Of a stretch of DNA of 64,000 nucleotides, positions 18,596 through 27,360 are shown one piece after another. Position 1 is the first letter of the stretch, and every line of letters starts with the position of its first letter. The position numbers and the translations under genes were made by a program. The stretch is from Bacteroidales bacterium (GTDB lineage: Bacteria; Bacteroidota; Bacteroidia; Bacteroidales; P3). Location of the stretch: the NCBI GenBank assembly GCA_028708845.1, contig JAQVXZ010000003.1, positions 62,001 to 126,000 on the forward strand, read 5' to 3'. The notes beneath the pieces are model-generated. The model made no database searches. It was given only the letters and a program-made list of their open reading frames with translations, and was not told the origin of the DNA.

Positions 18596-19406
18596 CATCC
18601 TAAAGGCAATAGAAGATATTCGTAAAATAGCTAAGATGGGGGCAAATATTATTTGCTTACAAGAGATATTCTCAACATTATATTTTTGTAATGTTGAAGA
18701 TCATGACAATTTTAAACTAGCAGAAAAAATTCCAGGAGAAACCACAGAAAGGCTTCAAGCACTTTCCAAAGAATTAGGAGTAGTGATAATTGCTTCTATG
18801 TTTGAGAAAAGAGCACAAGGTTTATATTTCAACACCACTGCGGTTATTGATGCTGATGGAGAGTACCTTGGCAAATACAGAAAAATGCATATACCAGATG
18901 ATCCAGGCTTTTACGAGAAGTTTTATTTCACCCCAGGTGACTCAGGTTATAAGGTTTTTGATACCAAATACGGAAAAATAGGAGTGCTAATATGTTGGGA
19001 TCAGTGGTACCCAGAAGCTGCAAGAATAACTTCACTTATGGGAGCAGAAATTCTATTTTATCCAACAGCAATTGGTTGGGATAAGTCACAGGATAAAGAA
19101 ACAAATATAGAACAATATAACGCTTGGCAAACCATACAGCGATCACATGCAATTGCAAATGGAGTTCACGTAGTTTCTGTAAACCGTACAGGCATAGAGG
19201 GTGATATTCAATTTTGGGGTGGAAGCTTTGTCTCCAATCCATTTGGAACAATACTTTATCAAGCACCACACTTAGATCAAGACCTAAAGGTAGTAGAAAT
19301 TGATCTTGAAAAGACCGACCATTACAGAATACATTGGCCTTTCCTTCGTGACAGAAGAGTTGACTCATACCAGCCAATAACAAAAAGATATTTAGATAAC
19401 GATTAA
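18540..19406 (+). CDS. aguB: N-carbamoylputrescine amidase
   Basis: 288 residues. A nitrilase-superfamily hydrolase that converts N-carbamoylputrescine to putrescine, carbon dioxide and ammonia. The Glu-Lys-Cys triad is visible in CLQEIFST, KYRKMHIPDD and VLICWDQWYPE. The adjacent agmatine deiminase gene supports this specificity over other nitrilases. The start at 18540 (MQVKIGLVQ) fits the family; a frame back to 18504 adds 12 unlikely residues. An inserted modification-restriction cassette separates it from aguA. Confidence 0.92.
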   Translation: MQVKIGLVQKSCQESKENNILKAIEDIRKIAKMGANIICLQEIFSTLYFCNVEDHDNFKLAEKIPGETTERLQALSKELGVVIIASMFEKRAQGLYFNTTAVIDADGEYLGKYRKMHIPDDPGFYEKFYFTPGDSGYKVFDTKYGKIGVLICWDQWYPEAARITSLMGAEILFYPTAIGWDKSQDKETNIEQYNAWQTIQRSHAIANGVHVVSVNRTGIEGDIQFWGGSFVSNPFGTILYQAPHLDQDLKVVEIDLEKTDHYRIHWPFLRDRRVDSYQPITKRYLDND

Positions 19407-19413
19407 CATCAAT

Positions 19414-20205
19414 ATGGAACTGTTTAAAATATACAATGAAGATTGTTTAATAACTATGGCGAAAATGCCAGAATGTTTTGTAGATTTTATTATTACATCT
19501 CCTCCTTATGATAATATTAGAAATTATAATGGATATAATTTTGAATTTGATAAAATAGCCAAAGAGCTTTATAGAATTTTAAAAGAAGGAGGAGTTATGA
19601 TATGGGTGGTTGGTGATGCAACAATTAATGGTAGTGAGAGTGGAACTTCTTTTAGTCAAGCCTTAAAATTCAAGGAAATAGGATTTAGATTACATGACAC
19701 AATGATATATTATAAAAACAATCCAATGCCACAGACGGGTAATCGTTATCATCAACATTTTGAATATATGTTTTGCTTGTCAAAAGGTAGTCCTAAAACA
19801 TTTAATCCAATAATAGAGTTGACCAAATATAATGGATTGGCTAATATGAAAAATAGAGGAAAATCTGGTTCTTTATTATATGATAAGGTGGAACGTACTA
19901 AAGAGAAGAAAGTTGGAAATGTATTTTTCTATTCTGTAGGAGGTGGAATATCAACTAAAGATAAAGTAGCATATAATCATCCTGCAATATTCCCAGAAAA
20001 GTTAGTTGTTGATCAGATAAATTCATGGACTAATGAGGAGGATTTAGTTTACGATCCATTTATGGGAAGCGGTACAACTGCAAAAATATCTCACTTACTT
20101 AACAGAAACTGGATAGGTTCTGAAATATCTAAAGAGTATGTTGATATTGCAGAAGAAAGGTTGAGAGAGCATTTGACGAGTGATTTATTTAATGTAAATG
20201 TTTGA
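19414..20205 (+). CDS. Type II DNA methyltransferase, beta class (N4-C or N6-A)
   Basis: 263 residues. Motif IV (TSPPYDN) is near residue 30 and motif I (DPFMGSGTTA) near residue 218; this order defines the beta class. The protein should transfer a methyl group from S-adenosylmethionine to an exocyclic amine of a short DNA target; SPPY occurs in both N4-cytosine and N6-adenine enzymes. It starts 7 bp after aguB and is followed after 1 bp by a cognate-looking but broken endonuclease gene. It appears intact. The recognition sequence cannot be read from sequence. Confidence 0.88.
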   Translation: MELFKIYNEDCLITMAKMPECFVDFIITSPPYDNIRNYNGYNFEFDKIAKELYRILKEGGVMIWVVGDATINGSESGTSFSQALKFKEIGFRLHDTMIYYKNNPMPQTGNRYHQHFEYMFCLSKGSPKTFNPIIELTKYNGLANMKNRGKSGSLLYDKVERTKEKKVGNVFFYSVGGGISTKDKVAYNHPAIFPEKLVVDQINSWTNEEDLVYDPFMGSGTTAKISHLLNRNWIGSEISKEYVDIAEERLREHLTSDLFNVNV

Positions 20206-20206
20206 T

Positions 20207-20950
20207 ATGAATTTAGTTGAAAGAGGTTCAAGGACAGCAAAAGATGGCTTTAGAAATGAAGATGATATCATTAGAAAATTTAATAATTGGTCTAATGATA
20301 ATGAAGCTAAGGAATGGCTTCTTTTAATGAATTATATTATTGAAGACATTGAATATGTTAAAGCTGAAAAATTATAAGGGTATAAAACTGATGTTCAAGT
20401 TCAAGTAACAATTAAGCTTAAAAAAGGAATAGATGTTGAAAATTTACAAGTTAAATTAGTTAGTAATCTAAAAGGATATAATCAGATAGATAAGCGATGG
20501 GTTGATAAATATAAAGAAATGTGGAATATTCCAGAGAACATAGCTAATATATTAGAACTATTTACAGGAGAACAAAGACCAATATCAGGCACAAGAGATA
20601 AAAGAAGAGTGTTTATTGATGAGTTTAATATTAACCAACAGCAAGCACTGATAGTTTGGTTGGAAGCAAATAAGTCACTTATTGTTTCTGATATATTAAA
20701 AGGAAGAGGTAAGTTTGCAGCAGAATGGATGTTAGTTGCCCAAAAATCTAATGATAAATCAAGATGGATATTAAAGCCAATGAACTATTGTCTTAATTTC
20801 TTTGGGAATGGAGATGTAGTTGTTTCTCCACGAGGGAGTATAAAGATAGGGAAAATAACAATGCAAAGGAAGGGTGGTGATGGAGGAAGAAAAACAGCCA
20901 ATATGCTACAATTTAAAATTAATCCTGCTTTATTATTTGAATTGGATTAA
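20207..20950 (+). pseudogene. Type II restriction endonuclease, nonsense-interrupted
   Basis: The frame starts at ATG 20207 immediately after the methyltransferase and would encode 247 residues, but TAA at 20375-20377 (codon 57) interrupts it. Reading through gives continuous protein: GFRNEDDIIRKFNNW before the stop and GYKTDVQVQVTIKLKKG, DKRWVDKYKEMW after it. The part after the stop stays open from about 20378 to 20950. The gene order and compact spacing identify it as the restriction partner of the methyltransferase. I recognise the type of protein from context more than from a motif. The enzyme is probably inactive unless the fragment reinitiates. Confidence 0.72.
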
Positions 20951-21002
20951 CGAGTAATAGGATAAATTCACAGATAAAAATTAATTATTATTTACATATA
21001 CA

Positions 21003-22037
21003 ATGAAGACACCAAAAGAATTAGGGTATTACTTTCCCTCTGAATGGCATAAACACCAAAGCACTTGGCTTTCTTACCCACATAATGAAAACTCTTGGCC
21101 AGATAAAATTCATACCATATTTCCTTCCTATAATCTTTTTATTAAAGAGCTTGCTAAGGGAGAACTTGTCAATATAAATATCCTAGATGATGAAATGCTT
21201 AAAAGGGTAAAAGCCGAGCTTAGTGCTATTGGCACAAATATGTCAAACATTCGCTTTCATATGTTCCCAACTAATGATGCTTGGTGTAGGGACCATGGAC
21301 CTGCTTTCTTAATTAATGAAAAAGAAAAGAAAAGAGCAATTGTTGATTGGGGTTATAATGCATGGGGAGATAAGTATCCTTACGATTTAGATACTAAGAT
21401 ACCATCTCTAATTGCAAAGGAATTAAACCTTGAAACCTTTGAACCAGGAATAGTTATGGAGGGAGGTTCTGTTGATTTCAATGGCAAAGGAACACTTATA
21501 ACAACAAAGGCTTGTTTGCTTAATGAAAATAGAAACCCTAAGTTTAACCAGTCACAAATCGAAGAAAAACTAATTAACTTCTATGGAGTTGATAATATAA
21601 TTTGGTTAGGAGATGGGGTAGAGGGTGATGATACTGATGGGCATGTTGATGATATAACTCGTTTTGTTAATCAGGACACAGTAATTACTGTTGTTGAGGA
21701 AGATAAAAATGATGTAAATTATAATATCCTACAAGATAACCTTAAAATTCTTTCATCTTCAAGACTAGAAAATGGTAAGCAAATGAATGTTGTTGAACTT
21801 CCAATGCCAGAGGCTTTTTACTTTGAAGACGAGAGATTACCTGCCTCTTATGCTAACTTCTATATTGCAAATGAGTCAGTAATTGTTCCTGTTTTCAACT
21901 CAAAGAATGATAATAAAGCAATCTATATATTAGAAGAATGCTTTAAGGACAGAAAGGTTATAGGCATTGATTCAACTGAAATAATATGGGGCTTAGGTTC
22001 GTTTCATTGTTTGAGCCAACAAGAACCAAAACTATAA
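21003..22037 (+). CDS. aguA: Agmatine deiminase
   Basis: 344 residues. A guanidino-group-modifying enzyme that hydrolyses agmatine to N-carbamoylputrescine and ammonia; AguB then completes putrescine synthesis. Family motifs: WPDKIHTIFPSYNLFI, NDAWCRDHGPAFLI, GWGYNAWGDKYPY-like substrate segment, EGGSVDFNGKGTL, DDTDGHVDDITRF, and the nucleophilic Cys in GLGSFHCLSQQEP near the C-terminus. It lies 50 bp after the restriction gene. It should belong with aguB, from which it is separated by the cassette. Confidence 0.95.
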   Translation: MKTPKELGYYFPSEWHKHQSTWLSYPHNENSWPDKIHTIFPSYNLFIKELAKGELVNINILDDEMLKRVKAELSAIGTNMSNIRFHMFPTNDAWCRDHGPAFLINEKEKKRAIVDWGYNAWGDKYPYDLDTKIPSLIAKELNLETFEPGIVMEGGSVDFNGKGTLITTKACLLNENRNPKFNQSQIEEKLINFYGVDNIIWLGDGVEGDDTDGHVDDITRFVNQDTVITVVEEDKNDVNYNILQDNLKILSSSRLENGKQMNVVELPMPEAFYFEDERLPASYANFYIANESVIVPVFNSKNDNKAIYILEECFKDRKVIGIDSTEIIWGLGSFHCLSQQEPKL

Positions 22038-22051
22038 ACTAGAAAAAGAAA

Positions 22052-23782
22052 ATGAAAAAACTAATCCTATTATCCCTATCAATTCTTTTTAGTATTACTT
22101 TGTTTTCACAACAAAATAATTTAGTTGAACGTCTTAATACTAAATATGATTCAGTACATAATTTAAGAGAATTAGAAACAACAACACTATATTCTTTTAC
22201 TTCAAATGAAAAAGTAGGTCTTGTTGATAGGTTAGGCTTTGTTGTTTACGAACCTTATTTCGATAGTGTTTATGTTTATGAGGCTAATAATTTCACTTAT
22301 ATCAAAGGTGTAATGCCAAATGGAAGAACGGCCATACTTGACACTGATGGTAAGGTAGTTTTCCAACCAATATATGAAGATGTTTTCATAACACAGGAAG
22401 ATTTGATTCTTACCAAGTTTGGTAATAAATATGGAATGGTTAGCTTTGAGGGAATAGGATATCTCTACCCTGAATTTGACACAATAAAGGTAATGATAGA
22501 TGAAGATACATTCTTTGTGGCAAGTATGGGAGAGAAGAATATGGTTTTCAATACTAATAGCGACATTGTGGAGTATTTCGATTCCGATACTTTAATTTCT
22601 TTTGTTGAAATTACAAACTCATCACTCTTGCCTTTTGCTTGGATTGGTGAACCTAAATACGATATTGTGAAGTATTTGGGTGGAGGTAATTTCTACACAC
22701 GAGAGGGTGATAAAAAACAAATCTTGAATAGAAAAGGAGAAGTTATTGAGGAGAAAAAGATAAACATAAATGCCAAAGATGTTGTAAGCTTTGACTGGAG
22801 TAGAATTTTTTTTAGAGCCAATGCACTAGTAGGAATGATGGACTATGAGGGAAGAGTTATTGTTGAGCCTCAATACCAGGATATGAGCGTTGTTCTTGAA
22901 GATGAGATTTATTCATATAGGTTTAATGATGAATGGGGTTTGATGAATAAAGATGGCAAAGTTCTAACTAACTCTCAGTTTATTGGATTTAAGGTTGAAA
23001 CTTATAATAATGCTCAATACATTAAGACCCTTAATTCTAGTAATAAAACAGCAATATTAAACAAAAGAGGTCGTGTGTTAATGCAAGCTTATTATGATGA
23101 TGTTGAGCATTCGAATCACCCCGACTTCCTTAATCAAATAAGAAATGGGGGTAAGGGAATAATTAGCCAAAAAGGTGTCATGTATGTTCAACCAGAATAC
23201 GACGATGTAAAAGTCTATTTGGAGGCTGATACTTTCTTTGTTGCAAAAAGGAATAATAGATACACTATTTTTGGAACTAAGGGGAGTGTTATTTATGATG
23301 GTTTGAATATAATAGTAGACATCCAAGACTCAACACTAACTTATGTTGAGGATGCTGAACTTAAACGAACAACAATAAGAAATAAAACAATAGTTCCAAA
23401 AGCTAAAACATTGAATGTTAATTTTAAAGAAATAGGACAGGTCTTCGATTCGCTAATGATAATGAAGGATTCAAAAGGTTGGACATATGTAAATAAGCAA
23501 ACCCTAAAACCAATAACTAAAAAGCGTTATGATTACCTAACCCCTTTCCATAAGGGTTACGCAATAGCAGTTAAGGGTAAGGCATTAAATATTATCGATA
23601 TGAATTTTGAAGATGTATTTAATATTGTTTCATCAGGACTATCAAGGTCACAGCAAGAAGAAACAGCTAATCTTATTTACGATTCGTACAAAAGGGGAAA
23701 GAGCTACCAATACATAAGAAAAGACAATAAAATTGGAATCTTACGCCTTAAAGCAATAAAAGAAGTAAAAATAAAAAAATAA
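22052..23782 (+). CDS. WG-repeat secreted protein
   Basis: 576 residues with a signal peptide (cut after LFSQ). It contains at least seven WG-type repeats, each a Gly-hydrophobic start followed by a Gly and a Pro-x-Tyr/Phe-Asp ending: GLVDRLGFVVYEPYFD, AILDTDGKVVFQPIYED, GMMDYEGRVIVEPQY, GLMNKDGKVL, GIISQKGVMYVQPEYDD. Such repeats make beta-rich solenoids or propellers, often in envelope proteins; the ligand is unknown. It follows aguA after 14 bp and precedes a DUF4831 lipoprotein after 6 bp, so the three may be cotranscribed. Confidence 0.8.
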   Translation: MKKLILLSLSILFSITLFSQQNNLVERLNTKYDSVHNLRELETTTLYSFTSNEKVGLVDRLGFVVYEPYFDSVYVYEANNFTYIKGVMPNGRTAILDTDGKVVFQPIYEDVFITQEDLILTKFGNKYGMVSFEGIGYLYPEFDTIKVMIDEDTFFVASMGEKNMVFNTNSDIVEYFDSDTLISFVEITNSSLLPFAWIGEPKYDIVKYLGGGNFYTREGDKKQILNRKGEVIEEKKININAKDVVSFDWSRIFFRANALVGMMDYEGRVIVEPQYQDMSVVLEDEIYSYRFNDEWGLMNKDGKVLTNSQFIGFKVETYNNAQYIKTLNSSNKTAILNKRGRVLMQAYYDDVEHSNHPDFLNQIRNGGKGIISQKGVMYVQPEYDDVKVYLEADTFFVAKRNNRYTIFGTKGSVIYDGLNIIVDIQDSTLTYVEDAELKRTTIRNKTIVPKAKTLNVNFKEIGQVFDSLMIMKDSKGWTYVNKQTLKPITKKRYDYLTPFHKGYAIAVKGKALNIIDMNFEDVFNIVSSGLSRSQQEETANLIYDSYKRGKSYQYIRKDNKIGILRLKAIKEVKIKK

Positions 23783-23788
23783 AAACTT

Positions 23789-24898
23789 ATGAAAAAGATT
23801 ATTCTCTTAGCATTATTATCAATTGCAGTTTCATCTTGCTCCTCTGTTTATCAATCATACCCAATTGAAAACATACCTGCAAATAATAATAAAACAACAG
23901 TCTTCTATTCAATTCCTCAATTCACAGAAGTTGTTTTCGAAGTAACCTACCTAAAAACCATTAGACAAAAAGGAGTTTATGCAAACAAAAGTAATCTTCT
24001 TGGATTAAAGAATGTAATTACTAGTGATGAAGTAAAATATTCTGTAAAAGACATTAAAATTCTCACACAGCCTAAACAAACCCCAATAAAACAATTCGCA
24101 CTCGTTTTAAACGGTGATAATGTTATTGTGGAAAAGTCAAAAGAAGGAACCTTAGAAAGCATAAAGTTTAAGGATAATGCAAGTAAAAACAATTATAGTA
24201 AAGATGAGATTCAAAATCAAACTAAGGCGGAAGAAATAAAACCTTATCATCATAACAACCCTTCACTTCAATCACTCCAAACCCAACCAATATCAGAATT
24301 TAGACTACTTCAAAAAGGGATGTTAGAAAAAGTAAATCTAACAGCAGATGAAATTGTAATTAGAATAGAACAACTAAGGGAAAAACAAATAGATATACTT
24401 TCAGGAGGACTTGATGGAACATATATAAACACAACTGTTGACTTTATGTACAAGCAACTTGAAGAAATGATTGATGGCTATATTTCATTATTTACAGGAA
24501 CAGAAATAATTGTGGAAGAAACTCAAACCTATACCCTTGTTCCATTCAAACCAATAATATCAGAAGAAGACCTAATACTTCAAATCACCAATACACCAGT
24601 CCCACTTTTAGCACGTTTTCACACCAACAACCAAACAGAAACATTAAAAACTCGAGGCATAACCTACGACAAAACAGACTCTTCCATCACAATTAATATG
24701 AAAGAAAAAGAAGTATCAGGTATAAAAGGAGTTTACTATGCAATACCAGAAATGGTACAAGTAAGTGTTGAAACACCAATAAAAACTTATTCCACAGTAG
24801 TTGAAATAAACCAATATGGAATGATACGTGCAATGAATACCCAAAAACAAAACATCATCTTTGACACCAAAACAGGAGCAATCAAAACCATTAAATAA
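23789..24898 (+). CDS. DUF4831 family lipoprotein
   Basis: 369 residues. Lipoprotein signal with lipobox VSSC near residue 16. The family pattern is seen in TTVFYSIPQFTEVVFEVTY and YYAIPEMVQVSVETP, the two ends of the DUF4831 domain, which is restricted to Bacteroidota. It is probably an outer-membrane-attached periplasmic protein of unknown role. Codon use drifts from mixed at the 5' end to strongly A/C-ending at the 3' end. No gene follows for about 350 bp. Confidence 0.82.
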   Translation: MKKIILLALLSIAVSSCSSVYQSYPIENIPANNNKTTVFYSIPQFTEVVFEVTYLKTIRQKGVYANKSNLLGLKNVITSDEVKYSVKDIKILTQPKQTPIKQFALVLNGDNVIVEKSKEGTLESIKFKDNASKNNYSKDEIQNQTKAEEIKPYHHNNPSLQSLQTQPISEFRLLQKGMLEKVNLTADEIVIRIEQLREKQIDILSGGLDGTYINTTVDFMYKQLEEMIDGYISLFTGTEIIVEETQTYTLVPFKPIISEEDLILQITNTPVPLLARFHTNNQTETLKTRGITYDKTDSSITINMKEKEVSGIKGVYYAIPEMVQVSVETPIKTYSTVVEINQYGMIRAMNTQKQNIIFDTKTGAIKTIK

Positions 24899-25015
24899 GT
24901 TTTACTTATTGTTTCAACCCTTCAACCCTTAAACACGAAGTCTCTTAAACACGAAGTCCAATACATTGATACTGAAAGATAATCAAATTATTATTAAAAA
25001 TAAACACGAATTTAC
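24899..25015. other. Non-coding stretch with a short direct repeat
   Basis: CTTAAACACGAAGTC occurs twice in tandem about 16 bp apart (24929-24960). No gene is visible. The small-RNA promoter begins at its right end. Confidence 0.4.
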
Positions 25016-25046
25016 TTGACTTTTGCTTTTCAATGTTGTATCTTTG
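25016..25046 (+). promoter_or_regulatory. Strong promoter of a small RNA candidate
   Basis: TTGAC at 25016-25020 and TATCTTTG at 25039-25046 are 18 bp apart, inside the longer string TTTACTTGAC, 12 bp, AATGTTGTAT. The same string, with one base changed in the -7 box, occurs at 47120-47154 ahead of another structured non-coding region. Confidence 0.65.
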
Positions 25047-25051
25047 TTGAG

Positions 25052-25122
25052 GTTAATAAAGTCCTTAGCAGAATTTATTAGATAATGCACATCTTTTGTA
25101 CTAAGAGATGTGCAATTTTTTT
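25052..25122 (+). ncRNA. Small RNA candidate, about 70 nt
   Basis: Transcription from the promoter at 25016-25046 would run about 70 nt to a strong intrinsic terminator: GCACATCT (25087 on) pairs with AGATGTGC (ending 25113), followed by seven T. There is no ORF of note inside. A CTTAG-CTAAG pairing could bridge the body and the terminator loop. The class is not recognised. The evidence is promoter plus terminator plus absence of coding. Confidence 0.5.
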
Positions 25123-25176
25123 GTCTAACGATGGGATTTTGTTTGCTGATAATATTATATTTATTGGATTTCCTAA

Positions 25177-25289
25177 GCACCAGAGGTGCGACACCTTTGT
25201 AGCAAACAATCATAACGTTTTTAGTTGAAATAAATATCAGATTAAAAATCCTTATAGTAATATCGTGCGGGAGTAGGAAATCCCGCACG
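25177..25289. repeat. Intergenic hairpins next to the folC stump
   Basis: TCGTGCGGGA (25262-25271) and TCCCGCACGA (25280-25289) form a perfect 10-bp stem with an 8-nt loop, much more GC-rich than its surroundings. A second small hairpin, GCACC-AGA-GGTGC, sits near 25177-25189. Both look like mobile or repetitive palindromes of the REP type. The larger one sits just beyond where folC homology ends. Confidence 0.55.
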
Positions 25290-25476
25290 ACGGTGATGTA
25301 GAACCTTTTCCATTAGTTCCTGCAACATGAATTGAACGAAAGCTATTTTGAGGATTATCTAAGGCATCCATTAAAGCAATAGTATTTCCCAAATCCGCCT
25401 TATAAGCAGCTGCTCCAATTCTTTGAAACATAGGTAAAAAAGAGAAAAGATAGTCGATAGTTTCTTGGTAATTCAT
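25290..25476 (-). pseudogene. Truncated folC (folylpolyglutamate synthase) N-terminus
   Basis: From ATG 25476 the minus strand encodes about 60 residues of a FolC/Mur-ligase-type N-terminus: MNYQETIDYLFSFLPMFQ, GAAAYKADLGNT and the P-loop HVAGTNGKGSTS. Homology then stops and the frame enters the CGTGCGGG hairpin, ending at 25252. A complete FolC has more than 400 residues, so this is a stump. An upstream extension to 25506 is not needed. A functional folC is expected elsewhere in the genome. Confidence 0.75.
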
Positions 25477-25584
25477 CCTTTTGCAATTAATAAAATTAAT
25501 CAGCAAAATTACTCAAAAAAATCTATTTTACTCTTTACCTTATTGATTTGATTGTGGAAAAATAGCAAATACAAAAAAGATTAC

Positions 25585-25592
25585 TATCTTTG
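25585..25592 (+). promoter_or_regulatory. -7 box upstream of the cobalamin riboswitch
   Basis: TATCTTTG sits 8 bp before the riboswitch P1 stem, so the transcript would begin essentially at the aptamer. No good TTTG box is visible at the usual distance upstream. Confidence 0.55.
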
Positions 25593-25599
25593 CAGAGCT

Positions 25600-25772
25600 A
25601 AAAGATAGGTTCTATAACGATAGATTAATTGGGAATCCTGTGTAAATCAGGAACTATACCCGTAGCTGTAAGTTTTTATTGAAGCTTTTTCAAAACTTAT
25701 CCACTGATGTATATTGCATTGGGAAGGACGAAAAAGAATAGAAAACGAGTCAGAAGACCTGCCTTATCTTTT
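25600..25772 (+). promoter_or_regulatory. Cobalamin riboswitch
   Basis: P1 is AAAAGATA (25600-25607) with TATCTTTT (25765-25772). Conserved core elements occur in order: TTGGGAATCCTGTG, AAATCAGGAACTATACCCG followed by TAGCTGTAAG, CCACTG, GGGAAGG, and the B12 box GAGTCAGAAGACCTGCC. These fit the AdoCbl-type aptamer of btuB-like leaders. It is read on the plus strand about 140 bp before the surface-protein gene and should reduce expression when cobalamin is present. The intervening bases may hold the expression platform, but I see no clear terminator. Confidence 0.92.
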
Positions 25773-25915
25773 TAATATTATAAGTTGACAACTTTCGGGA
25801 ATAAAAGTTTGAATCAATATAGATAGCCTGTATAATTTATTATTGATCTATAATTTTCTCTTTTTGTCCACTTGTAATCATTTTTTGATAAATAATGATT
25901 AATTAATAAAGTAAA

Positions 25916-27334
25916 ATGATGAGAAAATTATTTTTATGTTCAATACTTGCATTAATAGTAAGTATTTGTTCGTTTTCACAAACCTTAACAACAACTGCAC
26001 CAAATGGCGTTTTTACAAGAGATAGTATTCAGTTTTGGGTGGGTACAGGAAGTAAAGAAACGGCTTTAGTATTAGTTTTTAATGATTCAAAAGGACCTAA
26101 CGCATTAGTTTGGGGATATAGATGGAATGGGAGTAAAACATATTGGCAAATGTTTGCCGATATTGCAAGTGAAGACCCACGTTTCTTTTATATGGGAGAT
26201 GGTTCGACAATAGGGGGTTTTGGAATAGATGTAAATTCGAGTGGTAATTATTCAGTATATCGTTCAGATGACCCATCTGAAGTTCTAATTTCCTCAAATG
26301 GATTACTAACAGGTACTGGTAATTATGATTATGATGATTGGATAGCTTCAGATATTAATGACAGATGGGTTAGTGGTTGGGGAAATGGTTTTTGGTTACT
26401 TTCTTCAATGAGTGCAAGTGGTCAAGTTTCAGCAAACAATTGGGCAGGGGCTTCATTTATGTCATTTTCTGGAAGTGCGTTAAACGAAGATATAACAAAT
26501 TCTAACTACACTGCTGTATTCCCCCCAAACAACATTGTTTTGTGCGAAAAACCTGTAAATTTAATTTCTAATGTAAGTTATAATTCTGCATTAGTAACTT
26601 GGACAAATAATAATCCAACAAAGGATTGTATATTGTATTATAAGATAAGTAGTCAACAAACATATACAAATAGTATTTTAATTAATAATGATACTTGTAA
26701 TTTACTACAATTACTACCTCAAACAGAATATGATGTCACAATTAGAAGTTTATGTTCATTAGGTGATACTTCTGATTATTCTGATACATTAAGTTTTCAA
26801 ACACTTAACTACACTTGTTCTATGCCTTTAAATATTTCTGTAGATAGTATAACTTTAAATTCTGCAATAATTTCATGTATCGATACAAACTTAACTTCTT
26901 GGGAGTTATCACTTGATACAAACAATGTTATTATTAATTCTACATCACCTCAATATAGTTTGGATAGTCTTAATCCTCAAACAGAATACACTGTATTCAT
27001 AAGAAAAGTCTGTGAAAATACTTACTATTCTGATTGGAATTCTATTACATTTACAACACTTAATAATTCTAATTTAAATGTTTTATCTAAAGATAATATA
27101 TCATTTTTGTTATATCCAAACCCTACAAATTCTTATGTTTATTTATTGATTGAAGGAAAAAATAAATATTTCAATGTTGAAATTAATAATATTAATGCTA
27201 AAAAAATACTTACAACAACTATATATAGTAATATTGAATCAAAAATTGATATAAGTCATTTACCTAAAGGAATATACTTTATAAGAGTATTTAATAATGA
27301 GTTTTCAAAGGTTGAAAAATTAATAATAAGATAA
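25916..27334 (+). CDS. T9SS type A sorted surface protein under a B12 riboswitch
   Basis: 472 residues. A signal peptide ends near FSQ. The N-terminal domain (about residues 25-200) has IQFWVGTGSKETALVLVFND, ALVWGYRWNG and DDWIASDINDRWVSGWGNGFW, a pattern I associate with secreted proteins near B12 genes. Two fibronectin type III repeats follow (about 205-290 and 300-375), then a type A sorting domain with YPNPTNSYVYL and PKGIYFIRV. Its position directly after the riboswitch suggests that it captures cobalamin or a corrinoid carrier at the surface. That role is inference. Confidence 0.8.
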   Translation: MMRKLFLCSILALIVSICSFSQTLTTTAPNGVFTRDSIQFWVGTGSKETALVLVFNDSKGPNALVWGYRWNGSKTYWQMFADIASEDPRFFYMGDGSTIGGFGIDVNSSGNYSVYRSDDPSEVLISSNGLLTGTGNYDYDDWIASDINDRWVSGWGNGFWLLSSMSASGQVSANNWAGASFMSFSGSALNEDITNSNYTAVFPPNNIVLCEKPVNLISNVSYNSALVTWTNNNPTKDCILYYKISSQQTYTNSILINNDTCNLLQLLPQTEYDVTIRSLCSLGDTSDYSDTLSFQTLNYTCSMPLNISVDSITLNSAIISCIDTNLTSWELSLDTNNVIINSTSPQYSLDSLNPQTEYTVFIRKVCENTYYSDWNSITFTTLNNSNLNVLSKDNISFLLYPNPTNSYVYLLIEGKNKYFNVEINNINAKKILTTTIYSNIESKIDISHLPKGIYFIRVFNNEFSKVEKLIIR

Positions 27335-27360
27335 TAACAAATAATTAATAATATAAAGAT

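Noticed and set aside
20375-20377. Programmed read-through of the endonuclease stop
   Set aside because: A TAA followed by G in a plain context gives no support; simple nonsense inactivation is the more economical view.
24983-25288. Minus-strand ORF of 101 codons
   Set aside because: It runs across the small-RNA promoter, terminator and the CGTGCGGG palindrome and has no protein character.
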